Shown in pieces: positions 16,184-28,877 of a stretch of DNA of 64,000 bases. The stretch spans positions 182,612,977 through 182,676,976 of the forward strand of contig NC_081411.1 in NCBI RefSeq assembly GCF_030272615.1. Reading direction: 5' to 3'. Under the pieces are notes generated by a model. That model ran no database searches, was not told where the DNA came from, and worked only from the letters and a program-made list of their open reading frames with translations. Position numbers and translations under genes: made by a program. Numbering within the stretch: the stretch's first letter is position 1; each line of letters starts with the position of its first letter. This stretch comes from Cryptomeria japonica (lineage: Eukaryota; Streptophyta; Pinopsida; Cupressales; Cupressaceae).

Positions 16184-18140
16184 TTAACTTCAACGGACCT
16201 TTTTTCAATCATAAAATGAAACTCAATATTATCCATAACTTCAGGTTGATTTTTTCAATCCTAATAAAAATCTTCATAAATGCATATCTCTTCAGCTGAC
16301 AATAAAGTAAAAATTGGTTTTTGTCAGTAAAAATGTTTGGTTATGTTTTCAATTTTATTAATTATTTTTATAAATGAATGTCTTTTGAACTGATGTTAAA
16401 GTCAAGATTCAATTCTATCAATTGGTTATTTTTCAATTATTAATAATAGTTATGAATGCATATCTTTTAAATGACAAGTGAAGATTCATCTCTATCAATA
16501 ATAATATTTGGTTATTTTTTTAATACTAATAATAATTCTTATAAACTATAAACCCTTTAGTTAGTTATAACAATTAAATCAAATTCTTAAATCAATATAA
16601 TGAAAAATAAATAAATAAATCATAATGGTTAAATTTTGTTGTTAAGTAATAGTAGTAATTGCTACCACACAAATCCAATTCATTTATCTATTTAGTCATG
16701 CATTTATAATGACAAAAAAAAAATATTTACTTTTTTATTATTGACTTTCCTTAAGTATTCTAGACCATCACTCTATGAGCATCTAAGTTTATTTGGTCAC
16801 CTTCACCACAAATTGAGTTATTTATCTTTTTTTAAAACTATTAATGTTATTGTTGGAGGCAAACTTTACCTAAGACAAGGTTTGGTGGGGATGCCACTAT
16901 AGATTAAGAAAACTATGTTAGAGCATATGACACTAATTTTGCATTCTTAAATCATTCATGTATCTCCATGTTTCTTAGAAAGTGTTGTTAGGACATGAGA
17001 AGAAACAAATTAACATTTGCATTATACAAAAAATTGGGGAGCTACTAAGCATTTCAAAATTGAAAGATTTGAGTGGCTATGGATTAGACACCCACATTGG
17101 ACTCATATAAATTATATTATTTTATTATCATGTCTATTAGTTGTATATTATTCTAGATGTGAATTTTTGCAAGTGGTTTTTTGCCTCTTATTTTGGGACA
17201 CCATTGGGTTTTCCCTCTCACAAGTTTCTATAAGTTGCAGACATGAGATGGTAGTATTATGTTGAGTTCTTGTAGGTAATAGGGTGCTACTCAGTCCTGA
17301 AGAGAGGAGAGTAGTGAAGGGTATTGTTATATATGTATTTGTAAAACTTAATCTTGTACTTGCCCTCTTCTTCAGGTACAATTTTTTTTTTAAAGGGTTT
17401 CTCCACATAAATTTGATGTCTCTTATGGTTTATTGTTTTTTCTATGAATAATGAATATGTAATAACTTAATCTTAAGCTGGAAATTTATTATTTCTAGAT
17501 TTGAATATTGTAACTTACACTTGTTATTTTGAGATTTGATCTATATATCAATACTTGTATATGATTATTTAGGATTGTGCCTACCACCATTCTTTTTGTA
17601 TTGGCAACTATATGGTGCACTTTATAAGACAGCTATAGTATTATTATATTTTGCATATTATGTTGTTATTTTAGTTGATTATGCTCATGCATCATCATTT
17701 GATTATTCTCATGTTTATGATGTTTGACCTCATTCGAAGAAATTATATGTTTTAGCTATATATATGCATGAGTATCCTTGATGCAGGTTGAGTGATTTAT
17801 GTACAAGACATCGAAATAACCTAGCTCCACAAATCTAAGTGTACTCTGATAGTGGTTAATAGGAAGTATCAAACTAACTAATTATCACTATAGCTTACCC
17901 ACCATACTCAGTTGAGTATGATTTCCCAGATTATAACTAGCCTTATGCCCCAAATACCATGGTGCAGGAGCACATGGAGAAGACCAACATCACCCAAAAA
18001 AAAAATGTTTCAATTTGCTTACTCAATTTTGTTTTGGGCTTGTTGGGTATCTCTTCATGTTGTCAACTTCTATTTTGTAATTCAAATATCTAGACAACAT
18101 CGATTTTCAAATTCACGTATCTATGATAGGGAAGTTAAAT
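16184..18140. other. AT-rich spacer, no gene seen
   Basis: Long AT-rich stretch. Several short open frames (17017-17265, 17536-17727, 17912-18150) have no recognisable motif except where the last runs into the PPR scrap that follows. Confidence 0.55.
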
Positions 18141-18144
18141 ATGG

Positions 18145-18330
18145 TCTCTGCTTGGCTTGTGTTCAAGGAATGAACATCCATCAAATCATAAAAGATATAG
18201 AAATTTTGTCAGATGTTGTAGTTGCATTTGCCTAGTAGTAATGTATGCAAAATGCAAGAACCTAGACAAAGCCCGTGACTACAATGACTGTAGCTATGCA
18301 CAGAATGGATTTGTTGAAATGACATTTGTA
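18145..18330 (+). pseudogene. pentatricopeptide (PPR) protein fragment
   Basis: Two overlapping frames read through a typical plant PLS-class PPR segment. The first gives an ACVQGMNIHQ block ending SDVVVAFA. The second, after a frameshift near 18232, gives LVVMYAKCKNLDKARD and then YAQNGFVEM. The MYAKCGNLxKARxxFD and AGYAQNG motifs are hallmarks of plant organelle RNA-editing PPR proteins. Between these blocks roughly 15 residues (the 'MxxRDVVSWNAMI' part) are missing. The fragment stops where the second gypsy copy starts, so it was probably cut off by that insertion or carried along with it. It is not functional. Confidence 0.7.
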
Positions 18331-21077
18331 TACTTTGTGATTGGTGTGTGTGTAAGCCTATCTCCCCTTGTGTATTTTGTTATTGTTGTGTTTGATTTTT
18401 GTCATTATATCCATACCATGGTGGGGTAGATCTACCATTTTCACATGTTTAGATGGCATGTAAAACCACCATTCAAGATTTGAGGCTTTGACATCAAAGT
18501 TAGCATTGGACTCTACCTACTCACTTTTCCTATCATTCTTTGAAATTTATTTTTATGATAGAAAATGTATAATTCAAGGACCTCGTGTCCTATGTCATGT
18601 AATTCTTATTATTCTATATTGGACCTTTTCTAAGTAGGAGTTATAATCTAATGTAAATGAGAATGAATAGTATATTGTACATGTCTTGGTGTTGGTAAGA
18701 AGAACAAGTAATCTTGCATCTCTCCTTCCATTTTAAATGTTGTATTACAGTTAAAATGATATCAGAATCTTATTTTGATTATAGAATAAATCTACAAGTT
18801 TTAGACTCATCTTTGTGTGTACTGTAGAAACCACATGTCATAATCCTAACTTCTAGTGTCATTATATGTCGTGCTGTGTCATTTTGAGTCTATTTGGGGT
18901 AATTCGACATGTCTTGTAAAGGTATGTAAATTTGTTAAAGTGTCATGATTTATTATAATTATAGGTTTTTATCTTAGGACAGGATTTCAGGATATTAGTG
19001 AGTTCATTACACATCTCCCCATATCTCCTCTTGTGTGCATTGATGACGTCTAGTGTCTAGGGGAGTCACTTTCCTTCCTTCTTACCTAAGTATTTTTGTC
19101 ATTTTTATATTCCTAAGTCTTTGTGGGAACCTCTATCCTAGTCCACTCCATCTATTGTTTCCTAGAGCTCAATCACTTATCTTTAGATTGCTCACTAACT
19201 AGGATGTTTGTGTATCAAAGAGGGCTATAGTGTACAAGGTGAATTACAAGGACATAAGCACCTATTAAGGACACTAGCACATCTAGAGGACTCAAAAATT
19301 CCTAGAGGAATTTAGCATGTTATTCTAGTGTCCTATTTGAGTTGCATAGTCTACTTATGGTGCTAATATAATAAATCTTTAGTAGAAAAAAAAATTGGGC
19401 TTCAAATGGACAAACCTTACATACATAAGTCATTTAATGTCTCCTATTGATTATAGGGAATATTTGAGGTGGTCCATTTACTTTGTCAATAAAAATTTAT
19501 GCTATTGATTGCATCAGTTTGTTTGTCTTGGTCCCTAGGAGGTTGATTTTCGCACCTAGGGACTAAGGAGATATTTGAGATCATCTAATGAGGTCTTGTA
19601 AATTCTTTGAAGTTTTCTAAGGGTAAAAAATTATTGTTTTTCAAATTAGGTGTCTCAAGCCTTCCTCTTTGGTTGGTTAGTGTTTTGAAATCAAAGTCTT
19701 CCACTTGTGCATCATTGAGTTGTGAGAATATGTTATATTTTCATATGTTGTCCTATTGAGCTTTTGATATTTTTTAATGTTTATCTTTGTAGTCTCAAAA
19801 TAATCATTACACTATTTCTTAGCAAATGTCTTTAGGGGTTCCTTGGTAGGGATTTACATCTACTATTATATCTCATGTTCATACACTAGGATCTCTTTTC
19901 TATATTTTCTTACTATGTTTACTATGTGTGGGGTGTGGTTGTTATGGTGAATCATATCTATGATTCTTAACCTTGTGATAACATGCCTTAGTATGGATTT
20001 TAGACATAATCATGTTTGCGCTAACCTTGATGTAACATTTGTGTAATTAAGGATACCTCCTAAGGGAAAAGGTAGATCTCTTGGTACTTGACAAAGTGCC
20101 CAACTTAATCATAATCTAGGTGAGAATCAAAGAGGTGGTAAAGCTGATGAGCTTAGAGCTCCTCAAGTTGTTAATCTCCTTTAGGAGATAAGATCCAGAT
20201 TAAGGCCTTCATAGGAGGTATCCTTTGATGAGTAATCCGACCCTTTTGATCAACACAATCAAGATGGTAGAGGATATCACAAGCATTATCAAAGCTATAG
20301 TTGTTCAAGAGTAAATCATTGAAGAGATTGAAAACATTCTTATTGCTTTGGTTTTTCAAGAGTAGGCCATTAAAGAGATTGATACTATCCTCATAGATGA
20401 GGTAGGATAGTGGTCATTGAAAACAAAATTCTTGTAGGGCACATGGAATATCTTCTTAGGGCCCATTCAACCACATTTGAGTGCTCATTTGGAGATTCCG
20501 AGTTAGAGAGTTGGTTGATAAAAAATGGATTGATGTTTTTCTATGTATCCCTATGGTAGTGATATTGGGATCATTATGCTATCATACATTTGAGGAGATT
20601 TTATTCCACTAGGTGGTATCAAGTGGACTAGAAGCTCCATCTTGGCATTACTTTGATATATTGAGAAATATACTGAGAGAGTTTTCAAGCATATTAACTC
20701 TTAGACTACTATAGGTATAGGCATACAAATGAGTTCCATGAGTTTCAATAGTTGGGCTTGATAGTGGATCAAAATTAGACCCATTTCTTTGAGCTTAAAA
20801 GATATGCGATTGTTGTTGAGAATGATGCCTTATTAGTTTTGTATTTAATGCAAGGCCTAAATTATTTGATCAATGGTGGTGTTTTTGTATTTGAGATCAA
20901 TAATTTGAAGTTCATGATAGAGAAGGTGATATTGATTAAGGATAAATTATCCTAAGGGTTTGGAGGTTAGACATAAATTTAGATTGGGAGTGCACCTACA
21001 TCAAGATCAGGTTCTCAAGGCTCTACGTCATCCCATAAAATCTTCTAGGGAACCTTCAATACCAAGTAGATTATAAC

Positions 21078-21236
21078 ATGGTAGATAAAATCCTAGAAAC
21101 ATGTCTTATAGGAGTGTATCCTTCAATAGAGATAGAGGTATTCTCAAGCTCCTTCTAGTAGGCAGGATTTAGATGGTTGTCATTTTAGATAAAATGGTAG
21201 ATAAAATCCTAGAAACATGTCTTATAGGAGTGTATC
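21078..21236 (+). repeat. 43-bp direct repeat in gypsy copy 2 gag
   Basis: A 43-bp segment at 21078-21120 recurs without change at 21194-21236, 116 bp downstream, in the decayed gag. Identity between repeats inside an otherwise heavily mutated element suggests a late local duplication. Confidence 0.7.
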
Positions 21237-21726
21237 TTAGAGTGGTCAACATAGTTCAAGTAGAGACCTAGCTATCATCAATCACTTGGACATGGACATG
21301 GCCATGGTAGAGGACCAAGTTACACTTGTTCTCAATAGGGTCATATATATAGTTGTACATTTCCCTGAAAGGTCAGTTGTAGGGAGTAGTCAAAGACATG
21401 TTTTTTTAGAGCCTATAGTAGGAGATTTTAAGAGATCTAATAGGGAATTTTGGATGGTTCATAACCATAAATATGAGCATCAAGGGACCATGGTTGAATA
21501 TTAAGTGTGTTGAGTGGTATTCACACTTTCATTCTATTTGATTCGGTGCTACAAATTATTTTATTTTTCTATTCCTTGTGGAGAATTGTGGTGTTATGGT
21601 GGTTATAAAAGAATCATAGTTGGCAGGTGTAGCTAGTGCTAAGGTGGAAATAGACTCACTAGTTCATGGTTCTATGCTGGATTTGGGCACCCTCACCACT
21701 ACCATTGACCTACACATTCTACCTTA

Positions 21727-21850
21727 GGGTTCCTATAGGATCATCTTGGGTATCGATTGGTTTGAGGATAATTAAGCTTGTATTGACTATGAAATAATTC
21801 ATTTAAGTTTTTATAAAACTTTGGTGCTCAAGTAGAGATTTTAGGGGTTA
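21727..21850 (+). pseudogene. gypsy aspartic protease fragment
   Basis: Conceptual translation gives GSYRIILGIDWFEDN followed by a stop and ACIDYE, matching the conserved 'ILGMDWLxxxxxxIDC' block C-terminal to the gypsy protease active site. In-frame TAA/TAG codons break it. It identifies the surrounding decayed element as Ty3-gypsy. Confidence 0.65.
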
Positions 21851-22050
21851 AAGGACCGATATCTCTTTGTATGATTTCGGCTAAGAAGCTAAAGTAGATC
21901 ATATTATAGGATTGTTAGATGTTTTGCATCTCAATGAGTGACTTTGTTGAGGGTGAGTGTGAGATGGTAACTCTTGATAATTATCCTCCTTTTAGACTTT
22001 TTAGATGTGTATATTTTTTGTAGTTGGAGGAGTAGTTGGAGAAGGGACGC

Positions 22051-24213
22051 TGGTGTAGGACCACCTAGTTGAGTCAAAAACTCCATTTTTGGGTATTTCA
22101 TGCTTATATGTTTTTAAAGTATCTGGTTAGGTTTTTTTTTTGTTTTAGGTTTTTTTAAGTCATTTGTAGTGGTTTTTATCTCATTTTGGGCTTGAGAGAT
22201 CAAATTTTGCGTTTTAGTCCTTGAGTTGACAATTTTTGGCCAAAATATCAAAAATGGCCAAAAAGGTCTCCTAATGGCTTCAAGAGAATTGAAACATGTT
22301 TTTTTAGTGTTTCTAAGAATGTATAAGTTTTTTAGGTAAGTTTATGAGGTTAGAGTGTGAAAAATGCATCTTGGAGCAAGAAAAGTTGTCATTTGGCTTA
22401 AGAAAGTTGTCAAAATTGTCATTTTCTTGCAAAATGTAATTATTGAAGCCTCTTGTCTATACAAGGGCATGGAAAAAAACTTGAGAAACTATATAAGGCC
22501 TCAATTTTCCTTATAAAGGGTTGGTGATTTTATTTACAAGTGGAACTTAATAGAAATCAAGAGTTTTTTGGCTTTTATGACTATTTTTCTTCCTTTTTGA
22601 GGGGCAGTCCGGACTGTAGCTGTACAATCCATATTGTACCTTCTTGGAAGTTGGGATGTTTATGTAAAAAATCTTCCTATGTAATTATTTCATTGTTTTT
22701 TCATTTGCAAGGAGTTTGTACAAAAATAATTGGAAACTAGGTATCTGTTGCCCTGCCAAGGGTTTGGGGTTGTAAAGTGTGTCAACTTGGTTGATCCAGG
22801 TCTGGGATCCCTCCAATGGATTCTACCAAGTTGATCCTTGTGTATATAATGTATATTACTTTCTTTTTGTGTCAGAAGAATGGTTTGAAGATGCATTTGG
22901 GTGTGAACTAGGCAAGTTGGAGCAACTAGGCTAGTTCATCTTTCAAAACTCAAGGTTGTCATCCAAAAGCAATTTGGAATGAGAAAATCAATGAGGTAGT
23001 GAAATGGAAGTTTGGAAAAAGAGTTGATCATCACCTTTTTTGGTTGGATTAATCTTGTTTTGTTAAACATTTCTATTTTTGTAGGCAAACAGTGTGCTCA
23101 CTATTTTTGTAATAGATAATTTGTACATGCTTGTTGGGATGCTTCTAAAAGCATTAACCATGCCTTGTATCTTGAAGGCAATGTAATAGGAGAAGTGAAA
23201 TTTTTTTAAAGACCTCATAGAGGTACTTCCATTTCCAAAACTCTTCATTCTTGTAGGGTCCAAAGGGAAAATGTTGCTGATTGGTAAAAGGTAGAGAAAA
23301 GGGGTAGTAATAGTGACAGTTTGTTGTTTTACCACTTGTTTGCTAAGTGTTTGACATATTTATTGTAGGGAAAAGGAAGGGGAAGGTTCTTAAGGATGTG
23401 GCAGAGGTTCCAAACTTGGGAGGAGGCTTGAAGTGTGTTGTGGGAGAGATTTCCAAACATTGCATGCTCTAAACCCTATAAAACCCTCCATTTATGCCAT
23501 TAAATGTGGACAGTCTGAAAACTACACTAACAGTGGGATAAACCCCAAAAATCCTTGAGCATACACTCCTACAACAATATACCTAACTTTATTTTTGGTT
23601 AAAAATTCCGTCGTTGACTGGAGGGAACAAAACTAGACCAATTAGGCCTCCACGGGCTAGTAGCCCTGCTGCATAACACACAACTTTGACAGTTTTTGGA
23701 AATTTCATGTACCCGGTAGAAGATGAAACTTGGTAACTCATGAAATGTGATGGAAACAGTCCAAGAAATCCATGAATTGTATTTTGGGACTTCTAGATAG
23801 TGTGCAGTCCCATTTGGGGTAGTTGAGCCTTATTAATGAGTTTGAGTAAGTTGAGGGTTATAGGTCTAAAATAAGAAGATGAGCATTCCATGAAGAACTT
23901 TATCTTGCTGCCCCTGCATTTCCATGTGGAAAACCCATAGTACACATTGAAACTAAAGGTTGAAGGCCCAAAGAGCCAAGCATGAGCTAGTATAGGTGGA
24001 AGGGTTAAGTACTTTGAGTAGATTTGGAGCATGGAAGTAAGCCATCACCAAAAAGGGAGTTTGCTAGGCAAGTAGACCATGGAATCCTTGGCATTACAAT
24101 AGCAAGATAGGTTGAGTAAACATACACATCAGATCCTACAAGGTTTTGGTTAATACATTGACCCTATTGAGCAAGTTAGCCTTGTGAGCACTTTCCTACC
24201 AAGCTCCCTATCA
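22051..24213 (+). repeat. 5' LTR
   Basis: Begins TGGTGTAGGA and ends CTCCCTATCA. Bases 22051-23524 differ from the 3' LTR at many positions, whereas 23525-24213 (689 bp) are identical to it by eye. The chance of the partner region being a different repeat is nil, since the ends and flanks fit an LTR pair. Confidence 0.95.
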
Positions 24214-24216
24214 TAG

Positions 24217-24229
24217 TGGTATCAGTGCC
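24217..24229 (+). other. primer binding site
   Basis: TGGTATCAGTGCC lies three bases after the 5' LTR. It is complementary to the 3' end of initiator methionine tRNA except for one mismatch (T instead of A in CAGAGCC). Confidence 0.85.
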
Positions 24230-24265
24230 AACAAAAGATTCAGGAGAAAGACACATTAGGAAAAC

Positions 24266-25339
24266 ATGGTGACTAATGCAGAATTCGCTAAGAAGGTAGA
24301 GGACCAAGAAGAGGAAAATAGAGCACTCAGAGAAAGAATAGATCAACTAGCAATGAAACTAGCTAAAGTAGAGGTCAAAACTAAAGAAGTCCCTGATAAG
24401 GTTGGAGATCAGGGTAGAATGACGGCAATAGAGGATGAAGTCCCCATGCCCGACCCTCTCATTGAGCAAGAACCATTCTTGAAAGCCTTGAGAGCTATGA
24501 GTGGTAAGACCTTAGAAGGAGTGGCTCTTTTCAGTGGGAAGATGGATCCAAATGCTCTAATAGAGTGGATTGAAGGGTTAGAAAACCATTTTGAGTGTGA
24601 TGGAGTGACTAAAGCACAAAAGGTCAAGGTGGAAAAATCAAGGCTGAGAGGGGCAGTCTTAACATGGTCGAAATTCATCCAAGAGGAAAGGGTGAAAGTA
24701 GGCAAGCAAGCACTAGCCACCTGGAAGGAAATGGTAGCCAAAATCAAAGAGACCTACCTTCCTAAAGACTATGAGATACAACTTCACAAGAAAATACAAA
24801 ACTTGAGACAGAAAGACCTAGATGTCAGTAGCTACACTAAAGAGTTTCAGAAACTATGCATGAGATCCAGAGTAGTGGAGGATGAGATTATCAAAGTGGC
24901 AAGGTATTTGAATGGGTTAAGATGGAACATCCAGGAAGAGATGAGCTTTTTATGCCCACAAACCGTACACAAGTGCTACCAATTGGAACTTAAGGTGGAA
25001 GAGAAAGGTAGGAGAAAGCAAGAACAAAATAATAGAGGCTGAGGTAGGGGAAGAGATGGTAGAGTCCATAGGGGCAGTTTTGGGGGAAGAAGCATAGATC
25101 AACGATCCCAGGCAGAATCTAAACTTCTAGAGAAAAGTGGGGATTCTTAGAGAAAACCCAACTATAGGGGTAGGGGATCAAGAAACCCTAGTAGAGGTAG
25201 ATCTAATGGACCAGGGAAGAGGTCCTACTTCTCAACCATGAAACGCTACAACTGTCAAAAGTTAGGCCACCCTGCCTATAGATGCCTAGAGAAGCCTAGT
25301 TCATCCTATGAAGGTGAAAAGAGGGTAAATTATGTTTAG
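24266..25339 (+). pseudogene. gypsy gag (capsid and degenerate zinc knuckle)
   Basis: Starts at ATG 24266, 53 bases after the LTR. The first 40 residues are a Glu/Lys/Leu coiled coil. The capsid core follows (about residues 85-225) with the GKMDPNALIEW, LTWSKF and LPKDYEIQ blocks typical of plant retrotransposon gag. Near 25245 a knuckle reads NCQKLGHPAYRC, in which the first of the four metal ligands appears lost (Tyr-Asn before the second Cys). In-frame stops occur at 25040 (TGA), 25148 and 25337 (TAG). Gag would coat the RNA in virus-like particles. Confidence 0.85.
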
Positions 25340-25858
25340 GAAGATGGATGTAATTCCAGAACTTCAGCATTGAATCACCTAGCTTCAAAATATGGTGAGA
25401 GCTTGATGATCAAGAGAGTTTTAATGAAGAAGCCACATAGTACAGAGGCCTCACAAAGAAGAGCATTGTTCAAGATTAAGTGTAAAATCATGGGAAAGGT
25501 GTGTAAGGTGATCATAGATTCAGGATCCATAGATAACATCATATCAGAAGAAGCAGTAAGCAAATTGAAACTACCTAAGATACAACACAAGGAGCCATAT
25601 AAAGTCACCTGGTTGAATAAGGGACAACATGTGTTGGTAAATGAGCAAGCTTGCGTAGATTTCCGCATTGGGGGATATTTAGATAGGATCCTATGTGACA
25701 TCCTTCTTATGGATGCTTGCCACTTGCTATTGAGTAGACCATGGCAGTTTGATCGAAAAGTACAACATGATGGGGAAAGAAACTCCTATTCTTTTTAGAA
25801 AGATGAAGTAAGCTATTAGATTCAATCCCTCATTGAAGAAGGAGAGAGAAGAAATAAG
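25340..25858 (+). pseudogene. gypsy aspartic protease
   Basis: Continues the same frame. IIDSGSIDNIIS holds the catalytic Asp-Ser-Gly (Asp at nt 25517, frame residue 418). A DILLMDACHLLLSRPWQFD block matches the 'DVLPMDxCHLLLGRPWQ' of plant gypsy proteases. The function would be cleavage of the gag-pol precursor. TAG codons at 25796 and 25817 interrupt the linker to RT. Confidence 0.85.
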
Positions 25859-27340
25859 GTGCCTATCATCTTATTAGTGAATGAGAAAGAGTTCATAAAG
25901 ACACTAGAAGAGGGTGAAGGAGTAGGATTTACACTCATAGTGAAGCCTAAGGAAGAAAAGGTAGACAAGAAAGTTGAGATACCATATGAAGTGAAGCAAG
26001 TCCTTGATAACTTCAAACAAATAATCAGTGATGGTACACCTGTAGCTTTACCACCTCCTAGAGCCATTAGCCATCAAATTGACTTTTTTCCTGGAGCCTC
26101 TTTGCCCAATAAGGCAGCTTACATGATGACCCCTGAACAAAACAAAGAGGTAGCAAGACAAATACAAGAACTCCTAGACCAAGGGTTGATTAGGAAGAGC
26201 ATTAGTCCTTGTGCAGTACCTACAGTGTTGGCACCTAAGAAAGGTGGAACATGGAGACTTTGTACAGATTCTAGAGCCATAAACAAAATCATCATCAGAT
26301 ATAGATTTCCCATACCCTGGATAGAGGATTTGATGGATTGTTTGGGGGGTGCATAGGATTTCAGCAAGATTGATTTGAAGAGTGGTTACCATCAGATAAG
26401 GATCAAAGAGGGGGATGAGTGGAAGACAGCTTTCAAAATGAATGAGGGTCTCTATGAATGGCTAGTCATGCCTTTTGGACTCTCTAATGCTCCTAGCACA
26501 TTTATGAGATTCATGAATGAAGTTTTACATGATTTCATTGACAAATTTGTTGTAGTGTATTTAGATGATATTCTTAGTTTCAGCAAGACTAAGGAAGAAC
26601 ACTTACAACATTTAGCTATTGTTTTGAAACAGTTATTAGATGAACAGCTAACCATAAATCTAGAAAAATGTGATTTCATGCAGAAAGAATTAGTCTATCT
26701 TGGCTTTGTTGTATTAGGAGGCAATCTGAAAATGGATCACTCAAAGGTTGCAGCAATAACCAGTTGGCCAACTCCTAAGATAGCCAGTGATGTTAGAAGC
26801 TTCCATGGTTTGGCTCAGTTTTATAGAAAATTCATTAGGGGATTCAGTGAGATTTGTGCTCCAATGTTGGACACCATCAAAGGGGGTGTCAAGGTAAAGT
26901 TTCAATGGACAAGTCTAGCAAATAAGGGGTTTGAATTACTGAAAACTAAATTAGCTACTCAACCAGTGCTCATTTTGCCTAGGTTTGATAAGCTTTTTAC
27001 TATTGAATGTGATGCTAGTAATATTGCTGTAGGAGCTATTTTAAGTCAAGAAAATAGACTAGTAGCATTCTTTAGTGAAAAATTAAATGATGCCAAGAAA
27101 AAGTACTCATCCTATGATTTAGAATTTTATGCATTGGTACAAGCACTTAGGAAATGGAGACACTATTTTCTTCCTAAAGAGTTTGTTGTATACACAGATA
27201 ATCAGGCACTCAGTTTCTTGAACTCATAGGATAAACTGAATCATAGGCATGTTAAATGGTTAGAATATTTACAAGCTTACACTTTTACTCTTAAGCATAA
27301 GAAGGGTCAATTGAATAAAGTAGCAGATGCTTTGAGTAGA
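25859..27340 (+). pseudogene. gypsy reverse transcriptase and RNase H
   Basis: Same frame. RT blocks appear in order: [71 protein letters not shown] and the catalytic YLDDIL (Asp at nt 26564, frame residue 767). Thumb, then RNase H with [38 protein letters not shown] and [10 protein letters not shown], ending HKKGQLNKVADALSRR. All catalytic carboxylates remain. Stops: TAG 26354 (between two RT blocks) and TAG 27227 (in RNase H). It would copy the element RNA to DNA inside the particle. Confidence 0.93.
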
Positions 27341-28690
27341 AGATTGTTAACTATTCATGAGATTCAAGTTCAAAGTATTGGTATTGATAGTTTCAGGGAC
27401 ATGTATCCTACTGATAATGATTTTGCAGAAGCTTATAAAGTTTGTAAAGATTTTGAGAATAACTTCCATGGTGCCTATGCTGATTTCACTTTGCAGGATG
27501 GTTTTTTATTCAGGAGTGGACAGTTGTGTGTTCCACAGGGTTCTATGAGAGAGAACCTCATTCAAGAGAAGGACAATGGGTGCTTAAGTGGACATTTCGG
27601 TCTTAACAAGACCTTAGAACTGGTTAAAAGGTTCTATTATTGGCCTAAAATGCAATGAGACATCAGAAGGTATGTTGAGCAGTGCTTGGTATGCTAGAAA
27701 GAAAAAGGTAATTCCTCTAATGCTGGTTTATATCAGCCTCTTCCCATTCCACATAGGCCTTGGGATTGCATTAGCATGGATTTTGTAGTAGGACTACCTA
27801 GAACTCAAGAAGGATTTGATAGAATCTTTATAGTAGTTGATAGATTCAGTAAGATGGCTCACTTTATTCCTTGTAAAACAACTTATGATGCAAGTCATAT
27901 TTCCTATTTGTTTTTCAAAGAAGTTGTTAGAATTCATGGTTTTCCTACTAGCATTGTTTCAGATAGGGATGTGAAGTTTCTTGGTCATTTCTGGAAAACA
28001 TTGTGGAAGAGATTGGGCACTAATCTCTCTTTTGGTTCAGCTTATCACCCACAAACTGATGGCCAAATTGAATTTGTGAATAGGTCTCTTGGAAACATGC
28101 TTAGGTGCTTGATAAAGGACTATGGGCAGAGTTGGGATTAGCTCATTCATCAAGCAAAATATGCCTACAATGATAGTGTTAACCGGTCTACAGGTAAAAG
28201 TCCATTTGAAGTTGTTTATGGTATGCATCCAACGGGTATAATGGATTTAAGGGATATCACTAGCTTGCAGCATAAGAGTGGGATATAAGATGACATGGCT
28301 CACTCCATGAAGGAGGTTCATGAGCAAGTGAGAAAAGCTCTCCAAGACACCTCTCAAAAAGTTAAGGCAAGAGTGGATGCTACAAAGAGAGATGTTAAGT
28401 TTTCCATAGGTGATTATGTGATGGTTCACTTGAATAAGGTAAGGCTACCAAAGGGAGTTCCAAGCAAGCTTCAGATGAGGAGGATAGGCCCTTGCAAGAT
28501 CTTGGCTAAGTATGGGTCTAATGCTTATAAAGTTGATTTGCCTACTAATGTTTCTTTGTCCCCCATTTTTAATGTTGCAGATCTGATTGCTTTCAAAGGG
28601 AAGCCACTTGAGGAGGTTCAAAGAGTTTCAGATGTTTCCAACACCTTTTTTGATCTATCTCTCCCTTCTCTTTCTTTTCCCCATGCTGAA
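27341..28690 (+). pseudogene. gypsy integrase
   Basis: Same frame. The HHCC zinc domain lies near 27590-27700 (GHFGLNKTLELVKRFYYWP, then CLVC). The catalytic core has Asp at 27779 (SMDFVVGLP), Asp at 27962 (VSDRD) and Glu at 28070 ([12 protein letters not shown]), frame residues 1172, 1233 and 1269, a D61D35E spacing. The C-terminal part holds the GDYVMVHLNKVRLPKG block. Stops: TGA 27656, TAG 27695, TAG 28139, TAA 28286. It would insert the cDNA into the chromosome. Confidence 0.93.
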
Positions 28691-28855
28691 TAGGTTCTAG
28701 ACTCCAGAGTTCTCAAAAAGACAAGGAATCATACCTACATGGAGCATCTCATCAAGTGGAAAGATCAGCCTATCTCAGAAGCCACTTGGATACCTGAAGC
28801 TGACTTTCAAAAATTTGGCATTTCTTCTTCTTTTCTGCTTCAAGGAGTCACATGA
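28691..28855 (+). pseudogene. integrase C-terminal chromodomain
   Basis: After a TAG at 28691 the frame continues to TGA at 28853-28855 with EHLIKWKDQPISEATWIP, the core of a chromodomain of the chromovirus type. In chromoviruses this module steers integration towards heterochromatin. Its presence defines the clade. Confidence 0.88.
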
Positions 28856-28863
28856 CTTCTTTG

Positions 28864-28877
28864 TTTTTGGGGGAGTA
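28864..28877 (+). other. polypurine tract
   Basis: TTTTTGGGGGAGTA immediately precedes the 3' LTR start (TGGTGC) and lies nine bases after the gag-pol stop. Confidence 0.8.

Larger units (their letters stand above)
18318..22050 (+). mobile_element. decayed Ty3-gypsy copy 2 (LTR, gag, protease, start of RT)
   Basis: The first 2.3 kb matches 5278-7560. Near 20052 a gag-like start reads PPKGKG followed by AQLNHN. The region 20052-21500 is gag with many stops. Protease-like sequence follows at 21727, and then, just before 22050, a block reading PPFRLFR with LEE-LEKGR, which corresponds to the first RT-proximal motif of gypsy pol. At this point a younger gypsy element (22051-31041) is inserted. 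No continuation of the RT is recognisable beyond 31046, so the 3' half was deleted or has decayed. Confidence 0.65.
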
